Position numbers and translations under genes: made by a program. Of a stretch of 38,685 bases of DNA, positions 23,499 through 30,420 are shown one piece after another. The stretch's first letter is position 1. Each line of letters begins with the position of its first letter. The stretch is from an uncultured Anaerotruncus sp. (GTDB lineage Bacteria; Bacillota; Clostridia; Oscillospirales; Ruminococcaceae). Under the pieces are notes generated by a model. The model had not been told where the DNA came from. It saw only the letters and a program-made list of their open reading frames with translations, and searched no databases. Where the stretch lies: contig CAJFPF010000145.1 of the NCBI GenBank assembly GCA_904398655.1, positions 1 to 38,685 on the forward strand, read 5' to 3'.

Positions 23499-23564
23499 CT
23501 CCCAAATTCCTCCTCGTTTCAAAATGACTTCTTTTCAAACGGACGGTCCCACGCCCGCTTTGGG

Positions 23565-24371
23565 CTATAAAAATAGTTCCGGCTCCTTCCGGCATGTACA
23601 CGCCTGCTCCAGCTCCACTTTGTGGCGCAGGTAGTCCGGGTCGTCGATATACCGCGCGCCCACCGGACATCTTTTGATACACGCCCCGCATTTGATGCAG
23701 ATGCCAACCGTCTGGGCGTCCTGGATGGAACCCATGGGGCAGACCTTTTGGCACAGGCCGCAGTGGGTGCAGCCGGGGCCGGTCTTCGGCTTGATCCTGC
23801 GGAAGTCCACCGGCTGCCCGCCGGCGTCCCGCGGCATGTAGTAGGGCCGGTAGGGGAACCGCCCCTTCACCTGTGTGGTCCGCTTCCCTCCTTCCCGCAG
23901 CTTTTGGGCCACCGCCCGGCCGAACCGGCCTGCCAGCAGCAGGTCCTGGCCGTCTGGCCGCCCCGCCGCCAACACCCGGGAGAAGGAATGCTCCCCAATG
24001 AAGGCGGCGCCGGACACCGGCGAAAAACCGGCGCCCTGCAACAAATCCCACAGCTCCAACAGCGCATCGTCATATCCGCGGTTTCCATACACCACAACGG
24101 GCACGGCCGTGGCGCCGTTGCCCTGTAGGGTTTGCAGCTCCCGGCGCAACAGATTTGGTACGCGTCCTGCATACACAGGAACACCAAATACCACAAGTTG
24201 TCCTTCATTGAAGGGCAATATCCGTTTCCGGTCCGGCAAAAGGGTATAGGGAACCTCCCACAGCGGAAGGGAGAGCCCCTCCGCTGCGGCTCTGGCCACG
24301 GTATCGACGACTTTTTTTGTCGTCCCTGTGGGGCTGAACGCAGTTGCGATCACTTCCCCAAAGGCTTGCAC
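23565..24371 (-). CDS. EFR1-type flavodoxin-ferredoxin fusion protein
   Basis: A 268-residue two-domain electron carrier. Residues 1-150 are flavodoxin-like with the FMN phosphate loop SPTGTTKKVV near residue 13 and VYGNRGYDDALLELWDLL. Residues 190-250 hold two 4Fe-4S motifs, CTHCGLCQKVCPMGS and CIKCGACIKRCPVGA. The EFR1 family is common in clostridia and its partners are mostly unknown. Here it directly follows etfA (stop and start separated by 4 bases), so it may connect Etf with ferredoxin. The GTG start at 24371 lacks a clear SD and is likely coupled to etfA translation. Confidence 0.85.
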   Translation of the reverse strand: MQAFGEVIATAFSPTGTTKKVVDTVARAAAEGLSLPLWEVPYTLLPDRKRILPFNEGQLVVFGVPVYAGRVPNLLRRELQTLQGNGATAVPVVVYGNRGYDDALLELWDLLQGAGFSPVSGAAFIGEHSFSRVLAAGRPDGQDLLLAGRFGRAVAQKLREGGKRTTQVKGRFPYRPYYMPRDAGGQPVDFRRIKPKTGPGCTHCGLCQKVCPMGSIQDAQTVGICIKCGACIKRCPVGARYIDDPDYLRHKVELEQACTCRKEPELFL

Positions 24372-24375
24372 GAAC

Positions 24376-25389
24376 TCACCCGACTTCGTTGGCCTTCTGG
24401 GCTTTATAGGCCTTCAAGGCATCCACCAGCTTGGGCAGGATGACGTTCAGGTCACCCACGATGCCCAGGTCGGCCACCCCAAAGATGGGGGCAGTCTCGT
24501 TCTTATTGATGGCGATGATCAGATCGGACTCCTCCATACCGGCCAGGTGCTGGATCTGTCCGGAGATGCCGCAGGCCAGGTACAGGTTGGGGCGGACGGT
24601 CTTACCGGTCTGGCCCACCTGGCGCTCGCTCTCAATCCATCCATTCTCCACGCAGACACGGGAGGAGGAAATCTCCCCGCCCAATTCATCCGCCACCCGG
24701 CGCAGCAGCTGGAAGCCCTCGGGGCCGCCGATGCCGCGGCCGCCGGAGACCAGGATCTTGGCCTCGGTGATGTCCACGATCTTGCGGGTCTCCTTGTGCA
24801 TCTCCACAATCTTGACGTTCTGATCCTCCGGGGAGAACGCCACCGGCACCCGGGTCACGCTGCCGGTCCGGGCGGGATCCTTGGGCAGAGCCACCATGAT
24901 GCCGGGGCGGACGGTGGCCATCTGGGGCCGGTAGTCCTTACAGACGATGGTGGCCATCAGGTTGCCGCCAAAGGCCGGACGGGTCATCAGGAGCAGTTTG
25001 CTCTCCTCGTCGATCTCCAGGCCGGTGCAGTCGGCGGTCAAGCCGGTGTGGACACGGCCGGCCACACGGGGGGCCAGGTCACGGCCCTGGGAGGTGGCGC
25101 CAAACAGGAAGATCTCCGGCTCGTAATTCTTGATGATCTGGGTCAGCGCCTTGGTGTAGGGCTCGGTGGTATACTCCTTCAGCAGGGGCTCATCCACCAC
25201 CAGCACCTCGTCCGCGCCATGCTGGATCAAAGTCTGTCCCAGCGGCTCCACGTCGCTGCCCATCAGGACGCCCACCACCTGGGCGTCCAGGCTCTGGGCC
25301 AGGCGCTTGGCCTCGCCGATCAGTTCCAGGCCCACCCGTTGGAGGGTCCCATCCCGCTGTTCCACATATACAAAGATATTTTTGCCCAT
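24376..25389 (-). CDS. etfA: Electron transfer flavoprotein, alpha subunit
   Basis: A 337-residue EtfA. The N-terminal domain has ATSQGRDLAPRVAGRVHTGLTADCT (read in parts), and the C-terminal FAD-binding domain has LVSGGRGIGGPEGFQLL, QVGQTGKTVRPNLYLACGISG and IQHLAGM. With EtfB it accepts electrons from, or donates them to, the adjacent acyl-CoA dehydrogenase. In clostridia such EtfAB pairs may bifurcate electrons from NADH to ferredoxin and an acyl-CoA; whether this one does cannot be told here. ATG 25389 is preferred to the GTG just before it because GAGGAGGGG is about 6-9 bases upstream. Confidence 0.95.
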   Translation of the reverse strand: MGKNIFVYVEQRDGTLQRVGLELIGEAKRLAQSLDAQVVGVLMGSDVEPLGQTLIQHGADEVLVVDEPLLKEYTTEPYTKALTQIIKNYEPEIFLFGATSQGRDLAPRVAGRVHTGLTADCTGLEIDEESKLLLMTRPAFGGNLMATIVCKDYRPQMATVRPGIMVALPKDPARTGSVTRVPVAFSPEDQNVKIVEMHKETRKIVDITEAKILVSGGRGIGGPEGFQLLRRVADELGGEISSSRVCVENGWIESERQVGQTGKTVRPNLYLACGISGQIQHLAGMEESDLIIAINKNETAPIFGVADLGIVGDLNVILPKLVDALKAYKAQKANEVG

Positions 25390-25402
25390 CACTGTCCCCT
25401 CC

Positions 25403-26188
25403 TCAAATCACGTGCTTTTCAATGAGTTTCTCCATGATCGCCTTTACGGCCTCATCCGGAGAGACGTTCAGCACCGTACCGGTGCCCTTCGCCTGTTTGG
25501 CGAACGACTGGCGCACATTGGTGGGGCTCCCCTTCAGGCCGATGTGCTCGGGGACCAGCTTATCCTTCAGATCCTCAAAGCCCAGAACGGTGATCTCCTT
25601 CTGATAGGCGTCCACAATGCCGCCGACAGTCATGTAACGGGGTTTCCCAAACTCCGACAGCACGGTGATCAGACAGGGGGTCTGGGTCTGCATCAGGTAG
25701 TAGCGGTCCTCAATCTGGCGTTTCACGGTGACGGTGTTGCCCTCCACCTGAATGCCAGTGGCATAGCTGACCTGGGGGATCTTCAGCTGTTCAGCCAGCT
25801 GAGGGCCCACCTGGGCGGTGTCGCCGTCGATGGCCTGGCGGCCGGCAAAGACAATGTCATAGCCGATATGGCGCAGGCCGGCGGCCAAAATGTGGGCGGT
25901 GGCATAGGTATCGGAGCCGCCGAAGTTCCGGTCGGAGAGAAGCACCGCGTTGTCGCAGCCCATGGCCAGGGCTTCCCGCAGAGCAACATCCGCCTGGGGC
26001 GGGCCCATGCAGACCACCGTCACATTGCCGCCCACCTTCTCCTTGAGCTCCAGGGCGGCCTCCAGCGCGGCCTTGTCGTCCGGGTTGATGATGCTGGGCA
26101 CGCCGTCCCGAATCAGCGTGTTGGTTTTGGGGTCCAGCTTCACTTCCGTGGTATCGGGAACTTGTTTGATGCAAACAACAATTTCCAT
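25403..26188 (-). CDS. etfB: Electron transfer flavoprotein, beta subunit
   Basis: A 261-residue EtfB. It starts MEIVVCIKQVPDTTEVKLD, contains INPDDKAALEAALELKEK, the nucleotide-binding VVCMGPPQADVALREALAMG, and the signature VFAGRQAIDGDTAQVGPQLAE. It forms the heterodimer with EtfA encoded 13 bases downstream. ATG 26188 has AAGGAG about 8 bases upstream. The order acd-etfB-etfA is the usual one for bcd-etf operons of anaerobes, though crotonase and thiolase genes are absent. Confidence 0.95.
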   Translation of the reverse strand: MEIVVCIKQVPDTTEVKLDPKTNTLIRDGVPSIINPDDKAALEAALELKEKVGGNVTVVCMGPPQADVALREALAMGCDNAVLLSDRNFGGSDTYATAHILAAGLRHIGYDIVFAGRQAIDGDTAQVGPQLAEQLKIPQVSYATGIQVEGNTVTVKRQIEDRYYLMQTQTPCLITVLSEFGKPRYMTVGGIVDAYQKEITVLGFEDLKDKLVPEHIGLKGSPTNVRQSFAKQAKGTGTVLNVSPDEAVKAIMEKLIEKHVI

Positions 26189-26221
26189 CTTGTATCTCCT
26201 TCTCTCGCTCTCTGACGGTGG

Positions 26222-27367
26222 TTATTTCACTTTCATGGCGCCGGAAATGATCATCTTCATCGCCTCGGAAGTGCCCTCATAGATCTCCGTAATCTTGGCA
26301 TCGCGGAACGCCCGCTCCACGGGGTACTCTCTGGAGTAGCCGTAGCCGCCGAACAGCTGGACACACTCACGGGTCACGTCGTTGGCCACCTCGGAGGCGT
26401 AGAGCTTGCACATGGCAGCCAGAGGCGCGTAATTCTGGTGCAGGTCCTTGGCGCGGGCCGCTCTCCAAACCATCAGGCGGGCGGCGTCCACTTTGGTCTG
26501 CATCTCCGCCAGCTTGAACTGGGTGTTTTGGAACTGGGAGATCCGCTTGCCAAACTGTTTGCGCTCTTTGACATACTTCATGGTCTCGTTGATGGCCCCC
26601 TGGGCAATTCCCACCGCCTGGGCGCCGATGCCAATCCGTCCGCCGCCCAAAGCGGTCATCGCGATCTTGTAGCCCTGGCCCTCGCGGCCCAGCATCTGGC
26701 TCTTGTGTACCCGGACGTTCTGGATGGCAACCTCACAGTTGGAGGCGGCGCGGATGCCGCAGCGGGGGATGTTGCGGCCCACCGACAGCCCCTCGGTGCC
26801 CCGCTCCACAATGAAGGCGGACATGCCCTTGGGGCCCAGGGTCTTGTCGGTCAGCGCGAAGACCACAAAGGTATCCGCAAAGCCGGAGTTGGTGGTGAAC
26901 ACCTTGGAGCCGTTGAGGATATAATAATCGCCGTCCTTGGTGGCCTCTGTCTGGACACCGGAGGCATCGGTGCCAGCGTTGGGCTCGGTGAGGCTGTAGC
27001 AGCCGATCTTCTCTCCGCTGACCAACGGACGCAGGTATTTTTGTTTTTGCTCCTCCGAACCGAACTCGTTGATGCAGGCGCAGCACAGGGAGGTGTGAAC
27101 CGAAATGGTGATACCGGTGCTGGCATCCACCTTGGAAACCTCTTCCATGCAGAGGGTGTAGGTCAAAACGTCCGCGCCGGCACCGCCATAGTCACGGCTA
27201 TAGGGGATGCCGAAGAAACCAGCCTTCTGCATCTTCTGGACCAGCTCCATGGAATACTCCTCCGCCTCGTCCATGTCCCGGGAAAGGGGCTTGATCTCGG
27301 TTTCGGCAAATTTCCGGAACAGTTCCTGCTGCAGCAGCTGTTCTTTTGTCAGCGCAAAGTCGATCAT
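26222..27367 (-). CDS. Acyl-CoA dehydrogenase (short-chain, butyryl-CoA dehydrogenase-like)
   Basis: A 381-residue acyl-CoA dehydrogenase with all family parts: CYSLTEPNAGTDASGVQTEA and FTTNSGFADTFVVFAL for flavin binding, ERKQFGKRISQFQNTQFKLAEM, and the C-terminal VQLFGGYGYSREYPVERAFRDAKITEIYEGTSE (read in parts). The catalytic Glu is E364 in IYEGTSE, the position used by short- and medium-chain enzymes. With EtfAB it probably reduces an enoyl-CoA as an electron sink. The actual acyl group is unknown; no CoA transferase or ligase gene is in the cluster. First gene of the cluster; ATG 27367 has AAGGAGG 8 bases upstream. Confidence 0.93.
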   Translation of the reverse strand: MIDFALTKEQLLQQELFRKFAETEIKPLSRDMDEAEEYSMELVQKMQKAGFFGIPYSRDYGGAGADVLTYTLCMEEVSKVDASTGITISVHTSLCCACINEFGSEEQKQKYLRPLVSGEKIGCYSLTEPNAGTDASGVQTEATKDGDYYILNGSKVFTTNSGFADTFVVFALTDKTLGPKGMSAFIVERGTEGLSVGRNIPRCGIRAASNCEVAIQNVRVHKSQMLGREGQGYKIAMTALGGGRIGIGAQAVGIAQGAINETMKYVKERKQFGKRISQFQNTQFKLAEMQTKVDAARLMVWRAARAKDLHQNYAPLAAMCKLYASEVANDVTRECVQLFGGYGYSREYPVERAFRDAKITEIYEGTSEAMKMIISGAMKVK

Positions 27368-27404
27368 CTTGCTTCCTCCTTATTTTTCCAATTAATTGAA
27401 CTAC

Positions 27405-27428
27405 AAATATTTAGCTAGCAAAATATTT
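27405..27428. promoter_or_regulatory. Operator-like palindrome 1, probable MarR site
   Basis: A 24-bp palindrome with a single mismatched pair (27413/27420), centred on GCTAGC with AAATATTT ends. It begins 38 bases upstream of the acyl-CoA dehydrogenase start. A near copy lies at 27492-27515. Confidence 0.65.
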
Positions 27429-27491
27429 AGTTAAAAAGCAGACACTCGCTCCAACCTTTTTCGAATGTCCGCTTCCTCTCTATATATATTC

Positions 27492-27515
27492 AAAATTTTA
27501 GCATGCTAAATATTT
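27492..27515. promoter_or_regulatory. Operator-like palindrome 2, probable MarR site
   Basis: A perfect 14-bp core TTTAGCATGCTAAA (27497-27510) with AT-rich arms. Read on the minus strand it aligns with operator 1 across 24 positions with few differences. A minus-strand TTGAAA (27515-27520 region) and TATATA (about 27481-27488) flank it, so a bound regulator would block the cluster promoter. Confidence 0.65.
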
Positions 27516-27521
27516 TTCAAT

Positions 27522-27572
27522 AAAAAAATTAGCCTTAACGCTAGTTCTATACTAAGACGAAAAGGCTAATTT
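27522..27572 (-). terminator. Terminator of the MarR transcript
   Basis: An 11-bp perfect stem (27526-27536 with 27562-27572) with a 25-base loop is followed on the minus strand by a run of T (27530-27522 region). It separates the MarR gene from the catabolic cluster, implying separate promoters. The stretch 27573-27692 between it and the marR stop shows nothing else I can name. Confidence 0.7.
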
Positions 27573-27692
27573 GTCAATAGATATTATAGATCTCGACAGA
27601 AAATTGTAGAATCCGACGATGCTCTTCCCTGTGTTCCTATTTAATCTGCCCAAAGAATCTTCATCTTCACCAAAAATCACCGGCAGGGTTTA

Positions 27693-28175
27693 TTAAAGTT
27701 TTTTCCACGCGATCTCTCTCAACTGCTGCTTCAGAGTGGATACTTCCGATGCGGAGAGGCCCTCCAGAACCAGATCGTTCATCTTGCGGACAATCCGGGC
27801 CATCGGTGCGCGCAACTGCTCCCCCTTCTCCTGGAGCACAACCAAAATCTCCCGGCGGTCGTCCATGTTGATCAGGCGGTCAATGAGCCCCTTCTTCTGC
27901 ATCCGCTCCAGGGTGCCGGAGATGGTGGAGGTCTCCAGCCCCAGGCGGTCTGCGATCATTTTGGGGGTGCAGCTGCCCTCGTTGTTCCAAAGCACCTGCA
28001 TCACCGCATATTGGGAGGGGGTGATGTCGTAATCGGTGAGTTCGCGGGCCAAATACTGGTTCACATTGTGCTGTGCGGTGGTGAGCAGATAGTTGATGCA
28101 TTCCTCCAGTCGCATCTGAGGGAACATCTCCTCCTGCTCCGCTTGGTTTTTTTGTGCACGATCCGAACTGACCAT
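27693..28175 (-). CDS. MarR-family transcriptional regulator
   Basis: A 160-residue MarR regulator. The helical dimerisation part starts ECINYLLTTAQHNVNQYLAREL. The winged helix covers ITPSQYAVMQVLW, CTPKMIADRLGLETSTISGTLERMQKKGLI (read in parts) with wing residues NMDDRREILVVL. It would bind palindromic DNA as a dimer and release it on binding a ligand. Two matching palindromes lie between it and the catabolic cluster, so it is probably the cluster's repressor. ATG 28175 has AAAGGAAAAGGA upstream and begins after a short hairpin (28198-28233) in the leader. Confidence 0.9.
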   Translation of the reverse strand: MVSSDRAQKNQAEQEEMFPQMRLEECINYLLTTAQHNVNQYLARELTDYDITPSQYAVMQVLWNNEGSCTPKMIADRLGLETSTISGTLERMQKKGLIDRLINMDDRREILVVLQEKGEQLRAPMARIVRKMNDLVLEGLSASEVSTLKQQLREIAWKKL

Positions 28176-28646
28176 ATCCTTTTCCTTTCTCAGCTCTGCC
28201 CCGCGGCCACTTTGGAAGAGGGCAGCGCGGGGCTCCTGCATTCATTCCAGCGCGGAGTCCCGGCGCCGTATCCCCTCCGCCAGAAATCAGCCCCGGTTTT
28301 GCAGGAGGCCTATCGGATATCAGTACGGATCAAGGGGATGTCATCCTATGGGGATGGCTTAGGAGCCATCCCCATAGGATTTGCGCGGCCGCCGCGCATC
28401 ATCTGCTTTCGTCTACGAAACTGCCACTTGTAAGTGAAAGGGGTATTGCCATCTTTTTTGAATCCGAAATATCGGATGCATTATTATTATAAAGGAGGAA
28501 AGTTGTCGTGTCAACCAATTCGTTCTCTCTGTTTTCTCCAGTTTTCCCAAGGGAATTTTGTAGAAAACCGAAATTGCGGGGGAAAAATGAAATGTAATAT
28601 CTTTGTAAAATCAGCTGGACTCCTTGTGTAAAATGTAAAATTCAGG
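28176..28646. other. Gene-poor region between marR and the Na/Pi transporter
   Basis: No convincing gene is seen here. It holds the marR leader hairpin (stem 28198-28205 with 28226-28233), a long perfect inverted repeat (28343-28380), repeated CGGAT words (near 28314, 28326 and 28473) and an imperfect 16-bp palindrome (28462-28477). A 29-codon frame (GTG 28508 to TAA 28597) has a good AAAGGAGG but no other support. Confidence 0.5.
28343..28380. repeat. Perfect 17-bp inverted repeat
   Basis: Arms 28343-28359 and 28364-28380 are perfectly complementary around a 4-base loop. No T-run follows on either strand, so it is not an ordinary terminator. It may form a stable RNA hairpin or be a protein-binding site or remnant of a small element. 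Confidence 0.75.
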
Positions 28647-28652
28647 TATAAT
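28624..28652 (+). promoter_or_regulatory. Promoter of the Na/Pi cotransporter gene
   Basis: TTGTGT at 28624-28629, 17-base spacer, perfect TATAAT at 28647-28652. The predicted leader is about 65 bases long. Confidence 0.7.
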
Positions 28653-28723
28653 AAAGGGGCAAATTGAAAATTTTGTGTAAAGAAAAAGAAACGGAAGAGA
28701 AAACGAAATAGGAGGGCTGCAAT

Positions 28724-30373
28724 TTGCAAATTACAGACATCCTCAACCTCATGGGCGGACTCGCGCTTTTCCTCTATGGCATGCAGATGATGGGCTCCGG
28801 CCTGGAGGCCGCGGCAGGCAACAAGATGAAACGGATTTTGGAGCGGCTGACCACCAACCGCTTTATGGGAGTGGCTGTGGGCGCCGGGATCACTGCGGTG
28901 ATCCAATCCTCCTCCGCTACCACCGTTATGGTAGTGGGTTTTGTCAACTCAGGCATGATGACCCTGCAGCAGGCGGTCTGGGTCATCATGGGTGCCAACA
29001 TCGGCACCACCATCACCGCCCAGCTGATTGTGCTGGACATTGGCGCTTTGGCCCCGTTCATCGCCTTCTGTGGCGTGGCCGTCATCATGTTCATCAAGAG
29101 TGCCATCTGGCGCCATTATGGCCAGATCATCGCTGGACTGGGAATCCTGTTTATCGGTATGAACACCATGAGCACTTCCATGGAGCCGCTGCAAAATTCG
29201 GAGGCGTTCGTCAACCTGATGGTGCGGTTCCAAAACCCCCTGCTGGGCATTTTAGCAGGCATGATCTTCACCGCCATTATCCAGTCCTCCTCCGCCTCGG
29301 TGGGCATCCTGCAGACCCTGGCTACCAGCGGTTTGATCACGCTGCCCAGCGCAGTCTATGTACTGTTCGGCCAGAACATCGGTACCTGCATCACCGCCGT
29401 GCTGGCGGCCATTGGCACCAGCCGCAACGCCAAACGCACCACCATCATCCATCTGATGTTCAACATCATCGGCACCTGTGTGTTCACCATACTGTGCATG
29501 ACCACCCCTCTCACCAGCTGGATGATGTCCTTTACCGACAATCCCTCTGCCCAAATTGCCAATATGCATACCTTGTTTAATGTCACCACCACCATCCTTC
29601 TGCTGCCCTTGGGCACCAAATTGACCAAGCTGGCCATGAGGATCCTTCCGGACCGGCCGGATGAGCACCAGGACGAACTGCGGTTGGTGTATATCAAGCC
29701 CATCGATACAGCGGTGGAATACCATGTGGGCACCTCGGCCATCATCCTCAACGGCATCACCAAGGAGCTGGGCCGGATGATCGATATGGCCCGTTCCAAC
29801 ATCCAGTTGAGCTTCCAGGCGGTGCTGGATGGCAAGAGCCAGGCACTGCCGAGAGTGGAACAGACGGAGGAGTATATCGACTATCTGAACAAGGAGATCT
29901 CCAAATATATCACCAGCGTCATGGTCTATGAGGGCAATAAACAGGATTCCGCGTTGGTCAGCGCCCTGTTCAAGGTCTCCAGCAACGTGGAGCGGATCGG
30001 TGACCACGCCATGAACATCTGTGAATACACCAAGCGGATGGAGGAAAAGGAGTTGCAATTCTCCTCTGCCGCCCGCCAGGAGATCCAGTCCATGAGCCAG
30101 ATCTGTTTGGAGGCGATGGATCTGATCAAAGGGCTGGAGGGGATGACGGTGGACCGTCTCTCTGAAATCTCCGCTCTGGAACAAAAGGTGGACGACATGA
30201 CCGAACTCTACCGCAACAACCAGATGAAGCGCCTCCAGGAGGGCACCTGTTCCGATGAGGGCTGCATTCTCTACTCCGAGATGCTCACCGACTTTGAGCG
30301 GATCGGGGATCACATCCTCAATGTGGGCCAGGAGCTGGCCACAGCCAAAATGCACAATCCCCCCACAAATTGA
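28724..30373 (+). CDS. Na/Pi cotransporter family protein with PhoU-like domain
   Basis: A 549-residue membrane protein. The first 310 residues hold two Na/Pi-cotransporter repeats, each with the substrate-binding QSSSA signature: VIQSSSATTVMVVGFVNSGM at about 60 and IQSSSASVGILQTLATSGLI at about 185. After the membrane part, residues 340-540 are a helical PhoU-like domain (VSSNVERIGDHAMNICEY and DFERIGDHILNVGQEL, the ERIGDH repeats that bind metal). It would import phosphate with Na+, with the PhoU-like part regulating it. The start is TTG 28724 with AGGAGGG 8 bases upstream. It is a single-gene unit with its own promoter and terminator. Confidence 0.92.
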   Translation: MQITDILNLMGGLALFLYGMQMMGSGLEAAAGNKMKRILERLTTNRFMGVAVGAGITAVIQSSSATTVMVVGFVNSGMMTLQQAVWVIMGANIGTTITAQLIVLDIGALAPFIAFCGVAVIMFIKSAIWRHYGQIIAGLGILFIGMNTMSTSMEPLQNSEAFVNLMVRFQNPLLGILAGMIFTAIIQSSSASVGILQTLATSGLITLPSAVYVLFGQNIGTCITAVLAAIGTSRNAKRTTIIHLMFNIIGTCVFTILCMTTPLTSWMMSFTDNPSAQIANMHTLFNVTTTILLLPLGTKLTKLAMRILPDRPDEHQDELRLVYIKPIDTAVEYHVGTSAIILNGITKELGRMIDMARSNIQLSFQAVLDGKSQALPRVEQTEEYIDYLNKEISKYITSVMVYEGNKQDSALVSALFKVSSNVERIGDHAMNICEYTKRMEEKELQFSSAARQEIQSMSQICLEAMDLIKGLEGMTVDRLSEISALEQKVDDMTELYRNNQMKRLQEGTCSDEGCILYSEMLTDFERIGDHILNVGQELATAKMHNPPTN

Positions 30374-30377
30374 CAGA

Positions 30378-30416
30378 AAAAAAAGATCGGCTGCATACGC
30401 AGCCGATCTTTTTTTG
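30378..30416. terminator. Bidirectional terminator between convergent genes
   Basis: A 17-bp stem (30378-30394 with 30399-30415) has a 4-base loop, A-run on the left and T-run on the right. It stops both the Na/Pi gene (+) and the MATE gene (-). Confidence 0.92.
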
Positions 30417-30420
30417 AACG

